From: an uncultured Lachnospiraceae bacterium
GTDB taxonomy: Bacteria; Bacillota; Clostridia; Lachnospirales; Lachnospiraceae
Length of the DNA: 28,634 bases
Reading direction: 5' to 3'
Assembly: GCA_949051815.1 (NCBI GenBank)
Contig: CARQVR010000039.1
Location: forward strand, 1 to 28,634
Shown here: positions 1-7,589 of the stretch, one piece after another
How positions within the stretch are numbered: the first letter of the stretch is position 1
How the letters are laid out: every line of letters begins with the position of its first letter
Program-made: the position numbers and the translations under genes
Notes under the pieces: generated by a model
What the model saw: only the letters and a program-made list of their open reading frames with translations
Told to the model about the DNA's origin: nothing
Database searches by the model: none

Positions 1-100
1 CGTTTATTCGATTTTCAACGTTCTTAACTAACTGACATTGGGTGTGAATTGTAACCAAAATCTGCCGGGCGCCCCGCATGGTATGTGATAAGACTGCCGG

Positions 101-514
101 TTAGTGAAATAAATCCGCAAGCTCCTCCATCACGGCGTTTTCACCGCCGTCGTACAGATGGAAACTGTCCGCCACGATCATATCATAGACGTCTCCCGTG
201 CTGTAAGACAGGATTTTGCTGTCTCTGGTATCACAGAGCAGAAATCCGACAAACAGGAGTACGGCAAGCACCATTCGATACTTAAAGCCGCCCGCGGCAT
301 TGCCGGGGATTCCGGCATTGCTTTCACCGTTTCCATAGTCTGAAAAGCCTTCTGTCTCCGAAAGCAGTCCCTTATCGTACAGCGGTATAGCGCTTTCCCT
401 TCCGTAAAGAATATGTTCCCGCTGTCTGAGTTTTAAGCGGTTCCCCAGATTTTCTTCCCGGATATGTCTGGCCAGTTCTATTCTTTTTTCCGGCGTCACT
501 TTTTTTTCTGTCAT
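101..514 (-). CDS. Small single-helix membrane protein, function unknown
   Basis: I do not recognise this 137-residue protein. It has a charged N-terminal half (about residues 1-60, rich in R, E and K), a glycine/asparagine-rich linker (61-77) and one clear hydrophobic helix at about 79-95 that starts after K78 and R80, followed by an acidic C-terminal tail of about 40 residues. The most likely layout is an inner N-terminus and an outer tail. I chose the ATG at 514 because it follows GGAAAGGA with about 7 nt spacing; the in-frame ATG at 538 has no ribosome site. The gene lies downstream of the his operon terminator, so it probably has its own promoter, which I could not place with confidence. 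Nothing in the sequence gives a function. Confidence 0.6.
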   Translation of the reverse strand: MTEKKVTPEKRIELARHIREENLGNRLKLRQREHILYGRESAIPLYDKGLLSETEGFSDYGNGESNAGIPGNAAGGFKYRMVLAVLLFVGFLLCDTRDSKILSYSTGDVYDMIVADSFHLYDGGENAVMEELADLFH

Positions 515-531
515 ATATGATTCCTTTCCGT

Positions 532-571
532 CTGTCATGTTCCCGATTTTCTGAAAGCGAAGCCATGACAG
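532..571. repeat. 8-bp inverted repeat in the leader of the small membrane protein gene
   Basis: CTGTCATG at 532-539 and CATGACAG at 564-571 are perfect inverted copies separated by 24 nt. In the minus-strand transcript they would form a hairpin that ends just before the ribosome site of the gene starting at 514. There is no U-run, so this is not a terminator. It could be an operator or an RNA structure, or chance. Confidence 0.35.
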
Positions 572-613
572 GTTAAAATTCGCTCTTTGTCCCTACATTT
601 TATTCCAAATTGC

Positions 614-648
614 GCAAAAAAAGAACGCCCCTGACACGGGTGCGTCCC
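614..648 (-). terminator. Rho-independent terminator of the his operon
   Basis: On the minus strand ACGC, a bulged A and CCC pair with GGGGCGT around a 6-nt loop (arms 638-645 and 625-631), followed by TTC and a run of seven T (616-622). It begins about 20 nt after the hisIE stop codon and closes the histidine operon. Confidence 0.8.
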
Positions 649-666
649 TTTTTCCTGTAAGACGGC

Positions 667-1950
667 TTATCGGCGGGCAAGCTCTGTGGTAATCTCCTCC
701 CACGTGATGTTCTTCTCGGCCATTAATACCATCATATGATATAAAAAATCCGAAATTTCGTATTTTATCTCGTTGGCGTTGGGATTCTTGGCGGCTATGA
801 CGATCTCCGTCGCCTCCTCTCCCAGCTTCTTTAGCATTTTATCGACACCTTTGTCGAAGAGGTAGTTGGTGTAGGAGCCTTCCTTGGGATGGATTTTCCG
901 GTCCTTAATCACATCGAACACTTGCTCGAACACTTTGAGCGGGTTCGTCTCCTCGTAATCTTTCGCCATAATCTCGTTGAAGAAGCAGGAACGGGAGCCG
1001 GTATGACAGGCCGCGCCGATCTGGGAAACCTTAGCTAAAATGGTGTCCTTGTCACAGTCCGCTGTGAGGGATTTCACATACTGGAAATGACCGCTTGTCT
1101 CACCTTTTACCCAGAGTTCTTCTCTGCTTCTGCTGTAATACGTCATCTTTCCGGTTTTCAATGTCGCGTTGTAGGCCTCCTCATTCATATAAGCCACCAT
1201 CAGCACTTCGTCAGTCTTATAGTCCTGCACCACCACGGTCACATGCCCGTCGCTGTTTAACTTAAATTCTTCCCACGGAATCGACGGCTCAAAGGTATTC
1301 ACAGTGATGTCGTTATTCTGGCAAAGCGACTTGATGGCCAGCAGCTCCTTGGCATTCTCATTGATGGCAAAGCCGGAAATGCCGCAGATATTGTCAAATG
1401 ACAATATCTCCAGAATTTTATCCAGAGATACTTCCGGTACAGAGGCAATCATGGGAAAGCGGGAAATGGAGATCGACTCTTTCAGGCAGGTTTCCTTTAC
1501 GAGAATGATCTCCCCGATATACTCGTCAATGAGGTCTTCATTTCTCGTAATGCTGTCGGCTTCCGTTACGCAGGCGGCAATCTTGTCTTTTCCGAACTTT
1601 TTCGATACCTCCGCCGTAATCTCAATATTGCCCGGCTTGGAATAATTGAGCGCCGCTCTCTTACAGCCCGCATAGAGTAGTTTTTTGATATCTTCCATGC
1701 GCTTCACGTTTCCCGCGCCGATCACGGGAATCTCCGCCTCGCTGCAGATGGCCTTGATGATATCCAGCGCCTCCTCGTGGGCGGCGTCGCCCTCGGACAT
1801 ATCGTAAACGATCAGCTCGTCCGCATAATTGTCACTGTAAAATTTCGCCAGCGCCACAGGGTTTGTGTCGATAATCGTGCTGTCGGAAAACCCTTTGACG
1901 GCGTCTCCTTTATATAAATAAATACAGGGGATAAATTTTTTGTAAGTCAT
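667..1950 (-). CDS. hisIE: HisIE with N-terminal HisF/HisA-like domain (phosphoribosyl-AMP cyclohydrolase / phosphoribosyl-ATP pyrophosphatase)
   Basis: This cytosolic enzyme carries out steps 2 and 3 of histidine synthesis. Residues 1 to about 220 resemble a HisA/HisF barrel: the start aligns with the HisF start (IPC at 7-9) and IPVIGAGN at 74-81 resembles its phosphate loop. HisI covers about 225-325, with the aspartates D298, D300 and D302 and cysteines C299, C315 and C322 in the spacing expected for metal binding (ACHTG at 314-318). HisE covers about 340-427, with KKLGEEATE and the acidic residues E398 and D401. HisIE alone is usually about 200-250 residues, so the barrel is an extra half. 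In the barrel, the position of the first catalytic Asp of HisF (D11) is Y11, and the second is T129 or E130, so it looks inactive. It is the last gene of the his operon. A GAAAGGG ribosome site lies about 12 nt before the ATG. Confidence 0.93.
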   Translation of the reverse strand: MTYKKFIPCIYLYKGDAVKGFSDSTIIDTNPVALAKFYSDNYADELIVYDMSEGDAAHEEALDIIKAICSEAEIPVIGAGNVKRMEDIKKLLYAGCKRAALNYSKPGNIEITAEVSKKFGKDKIAACVTEADSITRNEDLIDEYIGEIILVKETCLKESISISRFPMIASVPEVSLDKILEILSFDNICGISGFAINENAKELLAIKSLCQNNDITVNTFEPSIPWEEFKLNSDGHVTVVVQDYKTDEVLMVAYMNEEAYNATLKTGKMTYYSRSREELWVKGETSGHFQYVKSLTADCDKDTILAKVSQIGAACHTGSRSCFFNEIMAKDYEETNPLKVFEQVFDVIKDRKIHPKEGSYTNYLFDKGVDKMLKKLGEEATEIVIAAKNPNANEIKYEISDFLYHMMVLMAEKNITWEEITTELARR

Positions 1951-2044
1951 ACGGCCCGTTTTCCCTTTCTTATCATGATGTATATACGATACGGAGAATG
2001 CGCTCCCCGCGTCCTCCCATGCAGGACAAAATACTTCTTTCGCG

Positions 2045-2635
2045 TTAAGCGAGCGCTCCCTTGGTGCTGAGTACGCCCTTTACCCGCGGATCATAGGACA
2101 CCGCCTCATCCAGCGCTTTGCCAAAAGCCTTAAACATGGCCTCGATCATGTGGTGGGCGTTTCCGCCGCTTATCATTTTCAGGTGCAGATTCATGCCTGC
2201 GCTGTAACTCACTGCATAGAAAAATTCCCGCACAAGCGCTGTGTCAAGGTCCCCCACCCGCTCTGTCTGAAACGCGCAGTCAAAGGAAAAATAAGGTCTT
2301 CCGCACAGATCCACCGCGCACAGACAGAGGGATTCATCCATCGGCAGAATAAAAGAACCGTATCGTTTGATTCCCGTCTTATCACCTAACGCCTCTCTGA
2401 TCGCCGTGCCAAGCACAATGCCCGTATCCTCCACGGTATGATGTCCGTCCACTTCCAGATCGCCGTTGACCCGAACAGTCAAGTCAAAAAATCCGTGTTT
2501 GGAGAAGCCTTCCAGCATGTGGTCGAAGAAACCGATTCCTGTCTGCACGTCGCTTTTGCCTGCGCCGTCCAAATGCAGCTCCATTTTGATTTTCGTCTCT
2601 TTTGTGTTCCGCTCTATCGCTGCTGTTCTGGGCAT
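2045..2635 (-). CDS. hisB: Imidazoleglycerol-phosphate dehydratase
   Basis: This enzyme dehydrates imidazoleglycerol phosphate to imidazoleacetol phosphate in histidine synthesis and acts in the cytosol. The 196-residue length matches the monofunctional bacterial form, with no phosphatase domain. The metal-binding histidine motifs are present: FFDHML, DGHHTVEDTG and GGNAHHMIEA. I chose the ATG at 2635 because GAGAGGAG precedes it with about 6 nt spacing and the protein then begins like other HisB; an in-frame ATG at 2656 would add only seven residues and has no site. It starts 29 nt after the hisD stop, and hisIE follows after 94 nt. Confidence 0.97.
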   Translation of the reverse strand: MPRTAAIERNTKETKIKMELHLDGAGKSDVQTGIGFFDHMLEGFSKHGFFDLTVRVNGDLEVDGHHTVEDTGIVLGTAIREALGDKTGIKRYGSFILPMDESLCLCAVDLCGRPYFSFDCAFQTERVGDLDTALVREFFYAVSYSAGMNLHLKMISGGNAHHMIEAMFKAFGKALDEAVSYDPRVKGVLSTKGALA

Positions 2636-2664
2636 GATTCTCTCCTCTCTTTGCATCTTATATG

Positions 2665-3963
2665 TTACTCACACGATTCGAAACGCACCCGGACAGAGTT
2701 TGCGTGGGCGGTAAGCCCCTCCATCGAAGCAAACAGTTCGATATCCTTATGGGCCTGTTCCAGCGCTTCCCTCGAATAAGAGATCAGGCTTGTCTTTTTC
2801 ATAAAGTCATCCACATTCAGGGGCGAGAAAAACCGCGCCGTGCCGTTTGTGGGCAGTATATGGTTCGGCCCCGCATAGTAATCGCCCAAAGGCTCCGAAG
2901 AGTACGCGCCAAGGAAAATCGCGCCCGCATTTGTGATCTTCGTCATCACCTGCCAGGGATCCTTCGTCAAAATCTCCAGATGCTCCGAGGCGATGGCGTT
3001 CGCCGTCTCCACCGCGCTGTCCATAGAGTCCGCCAGCAGGATATAGCCGTAATTGTCCAGCGATTTTCTGATGATATCCGCCCGGGACAGCTCCTGCAAA
3101 AAGCCATCGATCTGTTTTTCCACCTCTCTGGCAACATTCTCATCCGTGGTGATCAGAATGGCGCTTGCCAGCTCGTCATGTTCCGCCTGCGAAAGCAGAT
3201 CGGCCGCCACGTAGCGGGGATTGGCGCTCTCGTCCGCGATCACGAGAATCTCGCTGGGACCGGCAATGGAATCAATGCTGACATAACCGAAGCAGGCCTT
3301 TTTCGCCAACGCCACAAAAATATTGCCGGGGCCTGTGATTTTATCCACTTTCGGGATGCTTTTGGTGCCGAACGCCATGGCAGCAATGGCCTGCGCACCG
3401 CCCACCTTATATATTTCGTCTACACCCGCAATCTTAGCGGCAACCAGCGTGCCCGGATTGACGCTGCCGTCCGGTCCGGCGGGGGTTGTCATGATGATCC
3501 GCTCCACACCGGCCACTTTGGCGGGAATCACATTCATTAGAACACTGCTCGGATAGGCCGCTTTGCCGCCGGGCACATAAACCCCGGAAACGGCGATGGG
3601 TAAAATACGCTGTCCCAGAAGGGAACCGTCCGGCTTCGTGTCTATCCAGCTGTTTTTCAACTGTCTGCTGTGAAACACCCGGATATTGTCCGCCGATTTT
3701 TCCATCACCGCGACGAACGCAGCATCCGCCTCCGCATAGGCCTTTTCGATCTCTTCTTCCGTCACACGGATATTTTCTGCGCAACAATTCCATTTATCGA
3801 ACTGACTGGTATAGTCAAATACGGCTTTATCACCCTTTTCACGGACATTCGCAATGATTTCTGCCACCACGGAATCATACTGCCCGTAATTGTCAGGGCT
3901 TCTTTTGAGAAGGCTGTCAAGAAGATCCCTCTGTGTCTCTTTTGTCAATCGAACCGTTTTCAT
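2665..3963 (-). CDS. hisD: Histidinol dehydrogenase
   Basis: HisD oxidises L-histidinol to L-histidine in two NAD-dependent steps, the last reactions of the pathway. The 432-residue protein is full length. The zinc ligands can be seen: Q259 and H262 (in SQAEHDE), D361 (GDYYAGPNH) and H420 (LTAHANS). The catalytic pair E327-H328 is in ASEHLE. The nucleotide-binding region includes GVYVPGGKAAYPSS at 127-140. The reading frame is open 32 codons further upstream, but that stretch is a basic, unconserved sequence, and MKTVRLTKE at 3963 is the usual kind of HisD start. GGGAG lies about 12 nt before this ATG, rather far, so the ribosome site is weak. It lies between the SIMPL gene (96 nt upstream) and hisB. 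Confidence 0.97.
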   Translation of the reverse strand: MKTVRLTKETQRDLLDSLLKRSPDNYGQYDSVVAEIIANVREKGDKAVFDYTSQFDKWNCCAENIRVTEEEIEKAYAEADAAFVAVMEKSADNIRVFHSRQLKNSWIDTKPDGSLLGQRILPIAVSGVYVPGGKAAYPSSVLMNVIPAKVAGVERIIMTTPAGPDGSVNPGTLVAAKIAGVDEIYKVGGAQAIAAMAFGTKSIPKVDKITGPGNIFVALAKKACFGYVSIDSIAGPSEILVIADESANPRYVAADLLSQAEHDELASAILITTDENVAREVEKQIDGFLQELSRADIIRKSLDNYGYILLADSMDSAVETANAIASEHLEILTKDPWQVMTKITNAGAIFLGAYSSEPLGDYYAGPNHILPTNGTARFFSPLNVDDFMKKTSLISYSREALEQAHKDIELFASMEGLTAHANSVRVRFESCE

Positions 3964-4059
3964 ATCGTTATGCTTCTCCCATTCTATATGTTTCGGGCGC
4001 AGACGACGCGCAGCATTCCTTCGCACGTTCCACCGGCTGCCCGCAGCGCCTGTCTGCAA

Positions 4060-4806
4060 TCAGTTCACGGCATAATTTAACCGCACCGTGATGGAGGCCG
4101 TTTTGTTGCGGGAGCTGGTATCAAAATAGCCGCCGTAACTGTATTCGGTGTTGCTGTTCCGGGCAGTGATCTGAAAAACGCCCAGATTTGCGTTTAACAG
4201 CTCTCCCACCGTGGCGCCTGTTCCCTCCGCCATCAGGTCAATCCGGTCTTTCGCGTTCCGGGTCGCTTCCTCGATCAACTGCAGTTTCAGTTCATCCAGT
4301 CTGGTGTAATAATACTCCGGTTCCTCCGAAGCGAACTGTACGCCGGACTCGATCAGTCCGGAAATATCCCGTGAGATCCCCTCGATTTTATCAATATCCG
4401 TGGAGGTGATAGAGACATTCTGGTACAGATCATAACCGTCGATGTAATCCCTGATTCTGTCTCCGTTTTCATTGTACTCGGACTCCCAGCGGGCGTTGAT
4501 GGTAACGGAACTGAATACCATTTCCTCCTCCGTCACGCCGCTGTCCACCAGATACTTTTTGACAAGCTCCGCATCCTTTTTGATGGAACGGTAAGCGTCC
4601 TGCGTGGTGGTTCCCTGTCCGGAAAAACTGCCCCTCCAGACGATCAGATCCGCCTCGAAATCGCAGTTTGCGGAACCTGTCGCGTTTAAGCCGCCGCCGA
4701 CGGTGCTCTTCTTGTAAGTCACCAGATTTCCCGTAAAAATCGTGACACAGATGATGGCGCAGATACCGGCGATCAGCGCGATGATAATCCCCTTAAATTC
4801 TTTCAT
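4060..4806 (-). CDS. SIMPL (DUF541) domain membrane-anchored protein within the his operon
   Basis: The 248-residue protein has an N-terminal hydrophobic helix (about 6-25), which could be an anchor or an uncleaved signal, and then a SIMPL/DUF541 (YggE-like) domain. Features of that family include the early ATGSANCDFEADL strand, the YDLYQNVSIT segment, the long helix around EEATRNAKDRIDLMAEG and the C-terminal SITVRLNY strand. SIMPL proteins are linked to oxidative stress in E. coli (YggE), but their biochemistry is not settled, and none belongs to histidine synthesis. The ATG at 4806 has AGGAAGGAG 8 nt upstream; the open frame before it is unlikely to be translated. The gene sits in the same orientation between hisG (66 nt) and hisD (96 nt), so it is probably on the his mRNA. 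The placement is odd and may be an insertion that the lineage kept. Confidence 0.85.
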   Translation of the reverse strand: MKEFKGIIIALIAGICAIICVTIFTGNLVTYKKSTVGGGLNATGSANCDFEADLIVWRGSFSGQGTTTQDAYRSIKKDAELVKKYLVDSGVTEEEMVFSSVTINARWESEYNENGDRIRDYIDGYDLYQNVSITSTDIDKIEGISRDISGLIESGVQFASEEPEYYYTRLDELKLQLIEEATRNAKDRIDLMAEGTGATVGELLNANLGVFQITARNSNTEYSYGGYFDTSSRNKTASITVRLNYAVN

Positions 4807-4872
4807 AATAAAACTCCTTCCTGTCATTTCCCACTGTTGACGCTCTTTCCCAATATATTTCCGCAAAAAAAT

Positions 4873-5529
4873 CTATAGATGGCTTTTTAATTCTGTGATC
4901 AGTTTCTTGATCCGCTCCGGCTCCATCTGCATACTTACCTGATTCACAATCATTCTCGCTGAAAGGGGGCAAATCTCCTCCAGCACTTCCAGCCCGTTCT
5001 CTTTCAGCGTAGATCCCGTCTCCACGATGTCCACAATCACATCGGCCAGCTTCACAATCGGCCCCAGCTCCACAGAGCCGTTTAGCTTGATGATATCCAC
5101 CGTCTGATGTTTCTTATTATAGAAATAATCTTTGGCGATATTCGGATATTTGCTGGCAACCCGTATCATTTCATGGTGCTGCAAAAGCTCCTTCGCGCTC
5201 TTCGGCCCGCAGACGCACATCCGGCATTTGCCGTAACCTAAGTCCAGCACCTCATAGATCCGTCTGTTTTCCTCCATGATCGTATCTTTGCCGACCACGC
5301 CGATATCCGCCGCCCCGTATTCCACATAGGTAGGCACATCAGGCCCCTTTGAAAGGAAAAATTTCAGTTTCAGATCTTCGTTCACAAAAATCAGCTTGCG
5401 GGAATTTTTATCCTTCATTTCCTCGCAGGTGATACCGATTTTTTCCAAAAGCTCCATTGTTTTATTGGCAAGCCGCCCTTTTCCCAGGGCGAATGTCAGG
5501 TATCTGTCTTCACTCATTTTCAAGTACAC
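4873..5529 (-). CDS. hisG: ATP phosphoribosyltransferase, short-form catalytic subunit
   Basis: HisG joins ATP and PRPP in the first, committed step of histidine synthesis. At 218 residues it is the short form (HisG-S), which lacks the C-terminal regulatory ACT-like domain and needs HisZ; hisZ is the gene just upstream (21 nt). Recognisable parts are LTFALGKGRLANKTMELLEK near the start, YVEYGAADIGVVGKD and DIVETGSTLKENGL, the PRPP-binding loop. I kept a GTG start at 5529 because AAAAGGAAG is about 7 nt from it, while the ATG at 5517 is too far from that site. Feedback control by histidine would be expected through HisZ, as known for this family. Confidence 0.96.
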   Translation of the reverse strand: MYLKMSEDRYLTFALGKGRLANKTMELLEKIGITCEEMKDKNSRKLIFVNEDLKLKFFLSKGPDVPTYVEYGAADIGVVGKDTIMEENRRIYEVLDLGYGKCRMCVCGPKSAKELLQHHEMIRVASKYPNIAKDYFYNKKHQTVDIIKLNGSVELGPIVKLADVIVDIVETGSTLKENGLEVLEEICPLSARMIVNQVSMQMEPERIKKLITELKSHL

Positions 5530-5550
5530 TCTCTTCCTTTTTTTTCATAT

Positions 5551-6669
5551 TTATGCTTCCGCCTGCGGAAGAAGTTCCACCTTTTTTCCGGAAGAGCGCA
5601 TTCCCTTGGCTTCCAGTAACTTTTCTTTGAAATTTTCCGCCGTGTAATACAGCTTTACAGGCGCCTCCACTCCCGCAATTATCACATTCTGCCGTCCCAT
5701 AGCCGCGAGAAGATCGTCCACGACAATCACGAATCCGATCGCCGCAGCTTCCTCGCCGAAACGATGCAGCAAATGATCGTAGCGCCCGCCCTTCACGATT
5801 GCGTCGCCGACGCCGTAAGTGTAGCCCTTGAAAATGATACCCGTATAGTAATTATACTTGCTTAACATTCCAAGGTCAAAGGAAACATATTTTTCAACGC
5901 CGTAATCACAAAGCGCCTGATAAACCTGCTCAAGCCGTTCGATGGCGTGTCTGGACCGCTTGTTGGAAACCGCTTTTTGGGCTTCTTCCAGAATGGAAAC
6001 CGTACCGAACAGGTCACTCACCTTGAGGAGCAGCTCTTTGTCCTTTTTATGAACGCCGATGTGGTCAAGCAGCTCCTCCGCACCGAAATAATTTTTCCCG
6101 GAAATAAATTCCCGAAGCTCCAGCTCTGTCTCCTCGTCAAGTCCGGCCTCGGCGCAGATTCCCTTGAAGTATTCCAGATTGCCGACGCTGATCTGAAAAT
6201 CGGACAGTCCCGCATGATAAAGGGCTTCAATCGTCATGGCAATCATCTCCGCGTCCGCCTGCACGGAACCGTCGCCAATCAGCTCCGCTCCCATCTGGGT
6301 CACTTCTTTTAACTTTCCCTGTAACTGCGAAGTGTTGGTAAAGGTGTTTCCCTGATAGCAGAAACGGATCGGCACATCCTCGTCCATGAAATACTTGGCA
6401 GCGCATCTGGCGATGGAAGGCGTAAAGTCCGGGCGCAGCACCAGCGTGTTCCCCTCCTTGTCAAAGAACTTATAAAGCTCTCTGGACGGCGTTGTCCCCA
6501 CTTCCTTGGAAAAAACGTCAAAAAATTCAAAGGTCGGCGTCTGGATGTCCCGGTAGCCATACCCCGTTATCTTTTCATGTAAAAGGTGTTCCACAACCGT
6601 TTTTTTCGCCTTTTCGTCTCCGTAAATATCCCGCACGCCCTCCGGCGTATGTACTAATTTTTTGCTCAT
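5551..6669 (-). CDS. hisZ: ATP phosphoribosyltransferase regulatory subunit
   Basis: HisZ is a catalytically inactive relative of histidyl-tRNA synthetase that forms a complex with short HisG and senses histidine. The 372-residue protein starts with TPEGVRDIYG and has the class II synthetase-like core: RPDFTPSIARCAAKY (motif 2 region) and DLGMLSKYNYYTGIIFKGY (histidine-binding region). It stops after the synthetase core with no anticodon-binding domain, which separates it from HisS. The ATG at 6669 has GAGGG close by and matches the usual HisZ start; the 20 codons upstream are basic and look untranslated. It is the first gene of the his operon and follows a leader of about 145-180 nt with two promoters. 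Confidence 0.95.
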   Translation of the reverse strand: MSKKLVHTPEGVRDIYGDEKAKKTVVEHLLHEKITGYGYRDIQTPTFEFFDVFSKEVGTTPSRELYKFFDKEGNTLVLRPDFTPSIARCAAKYFMDEDVPIRFCYQGNTFTNTSQLQGKLKEVTQMGAELIGDGSVQADAEMIAMTIEALYHAGLSDFQISVGNLEYFKGICAEAGLDEETELELREFISGKNYFGAEELLDHIGVHKKDKELLLKVSDLFGTVSILEEAQKAVSNKRSRHAIERLEQVYQALCDYGVEKYVSFDLGMLSKYNYYTGIIFKGYTYGVGDAIVKGGRYDHLLHRFGEEAAAIGFVIVVDDLLAAMGRQNVIIAGVEAPVKLYYTAENFKEKLLEAKGMRSSGKKVELLPQAEA

Positions 6670-6800
6670 ATGTCCCTCGTTTCCTGTCGTTGTTTTGCCG
6701 TCTCCATTTTTGATACCCCTTTTTGCCATTTTTCACATTAATGACAAAGGAAAAGCCGTATCGTCACAAACCCGTTTTATCCTGCAACAGAACGTCATGT

Positions 6801-6816
6801 CTTTAACAATTTAAAG
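6801..6816. promoter_or_regulatory. Inverted repeat just after the his promoter, possible operator
   Basis: CTTTAA and TTAAAG are perfect 6-bp arms around a 4-nt centre. The repeat begins 2 nt downstream of the -10 of the second his promoter, where a repressor would block initiation. It is short and AT-rich, so chance is possible. I found no T-box motif or run of histidine codons in this leader. Confidence 0.35.
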
Positions 6817-6818
6817 TG

Positions 6819-6846
6819 ATAATATGCTAATCTGACAGCGTGTCAA
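6819..6846 (-). promoter_or_regulatory. Second his operon promoter (sigma-A type)
   Basis: On the minus strand TTGACA (6841-6846) and TATTAT (6819-6824) are 16 bp apart. The -35 is perfect and the -10 differs by one base. It lies just downstream of the first promoter's -10, so the two form a stacked pair in front of hisZ. Confidence 0.65.
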
Positions 6847-6855
6847 ACTCATTAA

Positions 6856-6884
6856 ACTATACGCCGGTTTTTTCTGTTTGTCAA
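6856..6884 (-). promoter_or_regulatory. First his operon promoter (sigma-A type)
   Basis: On the minus strand TTGACA (6879-6884) and TATAGT (6856-6861) are 17 bp apart, a near-consensus sigma-A promoter. Its start point, expected near 6849, falls at the -35 of the second promoter. It would make a leader of about 180 nt before hisZ. Confidence 0.75.
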
Positions 6885-6949
6885 TCCATATTTATTCTGT
6901 CCGGCTGCACCTTTGCATCTGTAAATACTGCAAATGAAAATCGAAGTCT

Positions 6950-7486
6950 CTACTCCACCCGGTCCTCCAGATCCTTTTGCAGCATATCCAGATAGGGCAC
7001 CAGAATCCCGTGTTTCTTCGGCAGCACATATTCCGGGTTCAGCTCGTCAAAACGGAAACTTTTGCGTCCGCCCTCCTTCGACCGGTCCCAGAAATAGCGA
7101 AGCATTTCATAAGGCAGATAATAAAAGAGATCCTTGTGGGAATAATAAATAAGAAAGAACGCAATCCCCTTTTGTTTTTCGAACCGTCCCATAAATTCCA
7201 CCTGATGCTCGTGGATATTCTGGAGCGCGAAGGTGTCTGCCGCGCATTCCTTGGCGTCAAAGCAGACGGGAATCCCCTGCACTGCGCCGATGTAGTCCAC
7301 CGTGCTCTTCTGGTCAAAGTAGGCGAGCGTGATATGGCGGCTGTCCTTGTCTATATTGATCGGGGTAATGGGCGTGGGCACCTTCTGGATCAGCGCAAGC
7401 CCGTTTTCCAGATATTTTTCATTTGTACGGTTGATCAGATCCTCTAATGTGGAGCCGCGCAGCCCGCGGGAGTTCCATGTCGCCAT
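6950..7486 (-). CDS. recU: Holliday junction resolvase RecU
   Basis: RecU cleaves four-way DNA junctions in recombinational repair and chromosome segregation and works with RuvAB in Gram-positive bacteria. The 178-residue protein starts with the usual MATWNSRGLRGSTLEDLINR. The catalytic region is visible: STVDYIG (D64) and FDAKE at 76-80 (D77 and K79), where the family pattern is an acidic residue, one residue, then Lys; D77 takes the place of the Glu seen in Bacillus. The segment IHEHQVEFM...QKGIAFFLIYYS is also typical. GAGGA lies about 6 nt before the ATG at 7486. It has its own promoter (7535-7563) and an upstream LexA-like box, described separately. Unlike in Bacillus, I see no penicillin-binding protein gene beside it. 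Confidence 0.93.
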   Translation of the reverse strand: MATWNSRGLRGSTLEDLINRTNEKYLENGLALIQKVPTPITPINIDKDSRHITLAYFDQKSTVDYIGAVQGIPVCFDAKECAADTFALQNIHEHQVEFMGRFEKQKGIAFFLIYYSHKDLFYYLPYEMLRYFWDRSKEGGRKSFRFDELNPEYVLPKKHGILVPYLDMLQKDLEDRVE

Positions 7487-7534
7487 CGCAATCCTCGTTC
7501 CGGAGTATTTCTCACTTATCCTGATTTTTCATCC

Positions 7535-7563
7535 ATTATACTCTCTTTGCAGGAAATTGGCAA
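7535..7563 (-). promoter_or_regulatory. recU promoter (sigma-A type)
   Basis: On the minus strand TTGCCA (7558-7563) and TATAAT (7535-7540) are separated by 17 bp, a strong match. It lies in the gap between rluA and recU, giving a leader of about 40 nt and allowing recU to be controlled separately from the genes upstream. Confidence 0.75.
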
Positions 7564-7575
7564 GAACAAACGTTC
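7564..7575 (+). promoter_or_regulatory. Candidate LexA (SOS) box touching the recU -35
   Basis: GAACAAACGTTC fits the core GAAC-RNRY-GTTY of the known Gram-positive LexA/DinR box; the outer bases are A and T instead of the B. subtilis C. It directly abuts the recU -35 hexamer (7558-7563), a normal place for a repressor site. Confidence 0.55.
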
Positions 7576-7589
7576 TTTTCCTTTTGCTT

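Noticed and set aside
62..100. Terminator after the small membrane protein gene
   Set aside because: CTGCCGG occurs twice here but as direct, not inverted, copies, and no T-run follows on the minus strand.
2662..3540. 292-codon plus-strand reading frame
   Set aside because: It lies entirely over hisD on the other strand, and hisD is certain.
6670..6949. T-box riboswitch or histidine attenuator before hisZ
   Set aside because: No GGGTGG-AACCGCG T-box core is present, and no run of histidine codons. A GGGTGG at about 6955-6960 on the minus strand is the end of recU.
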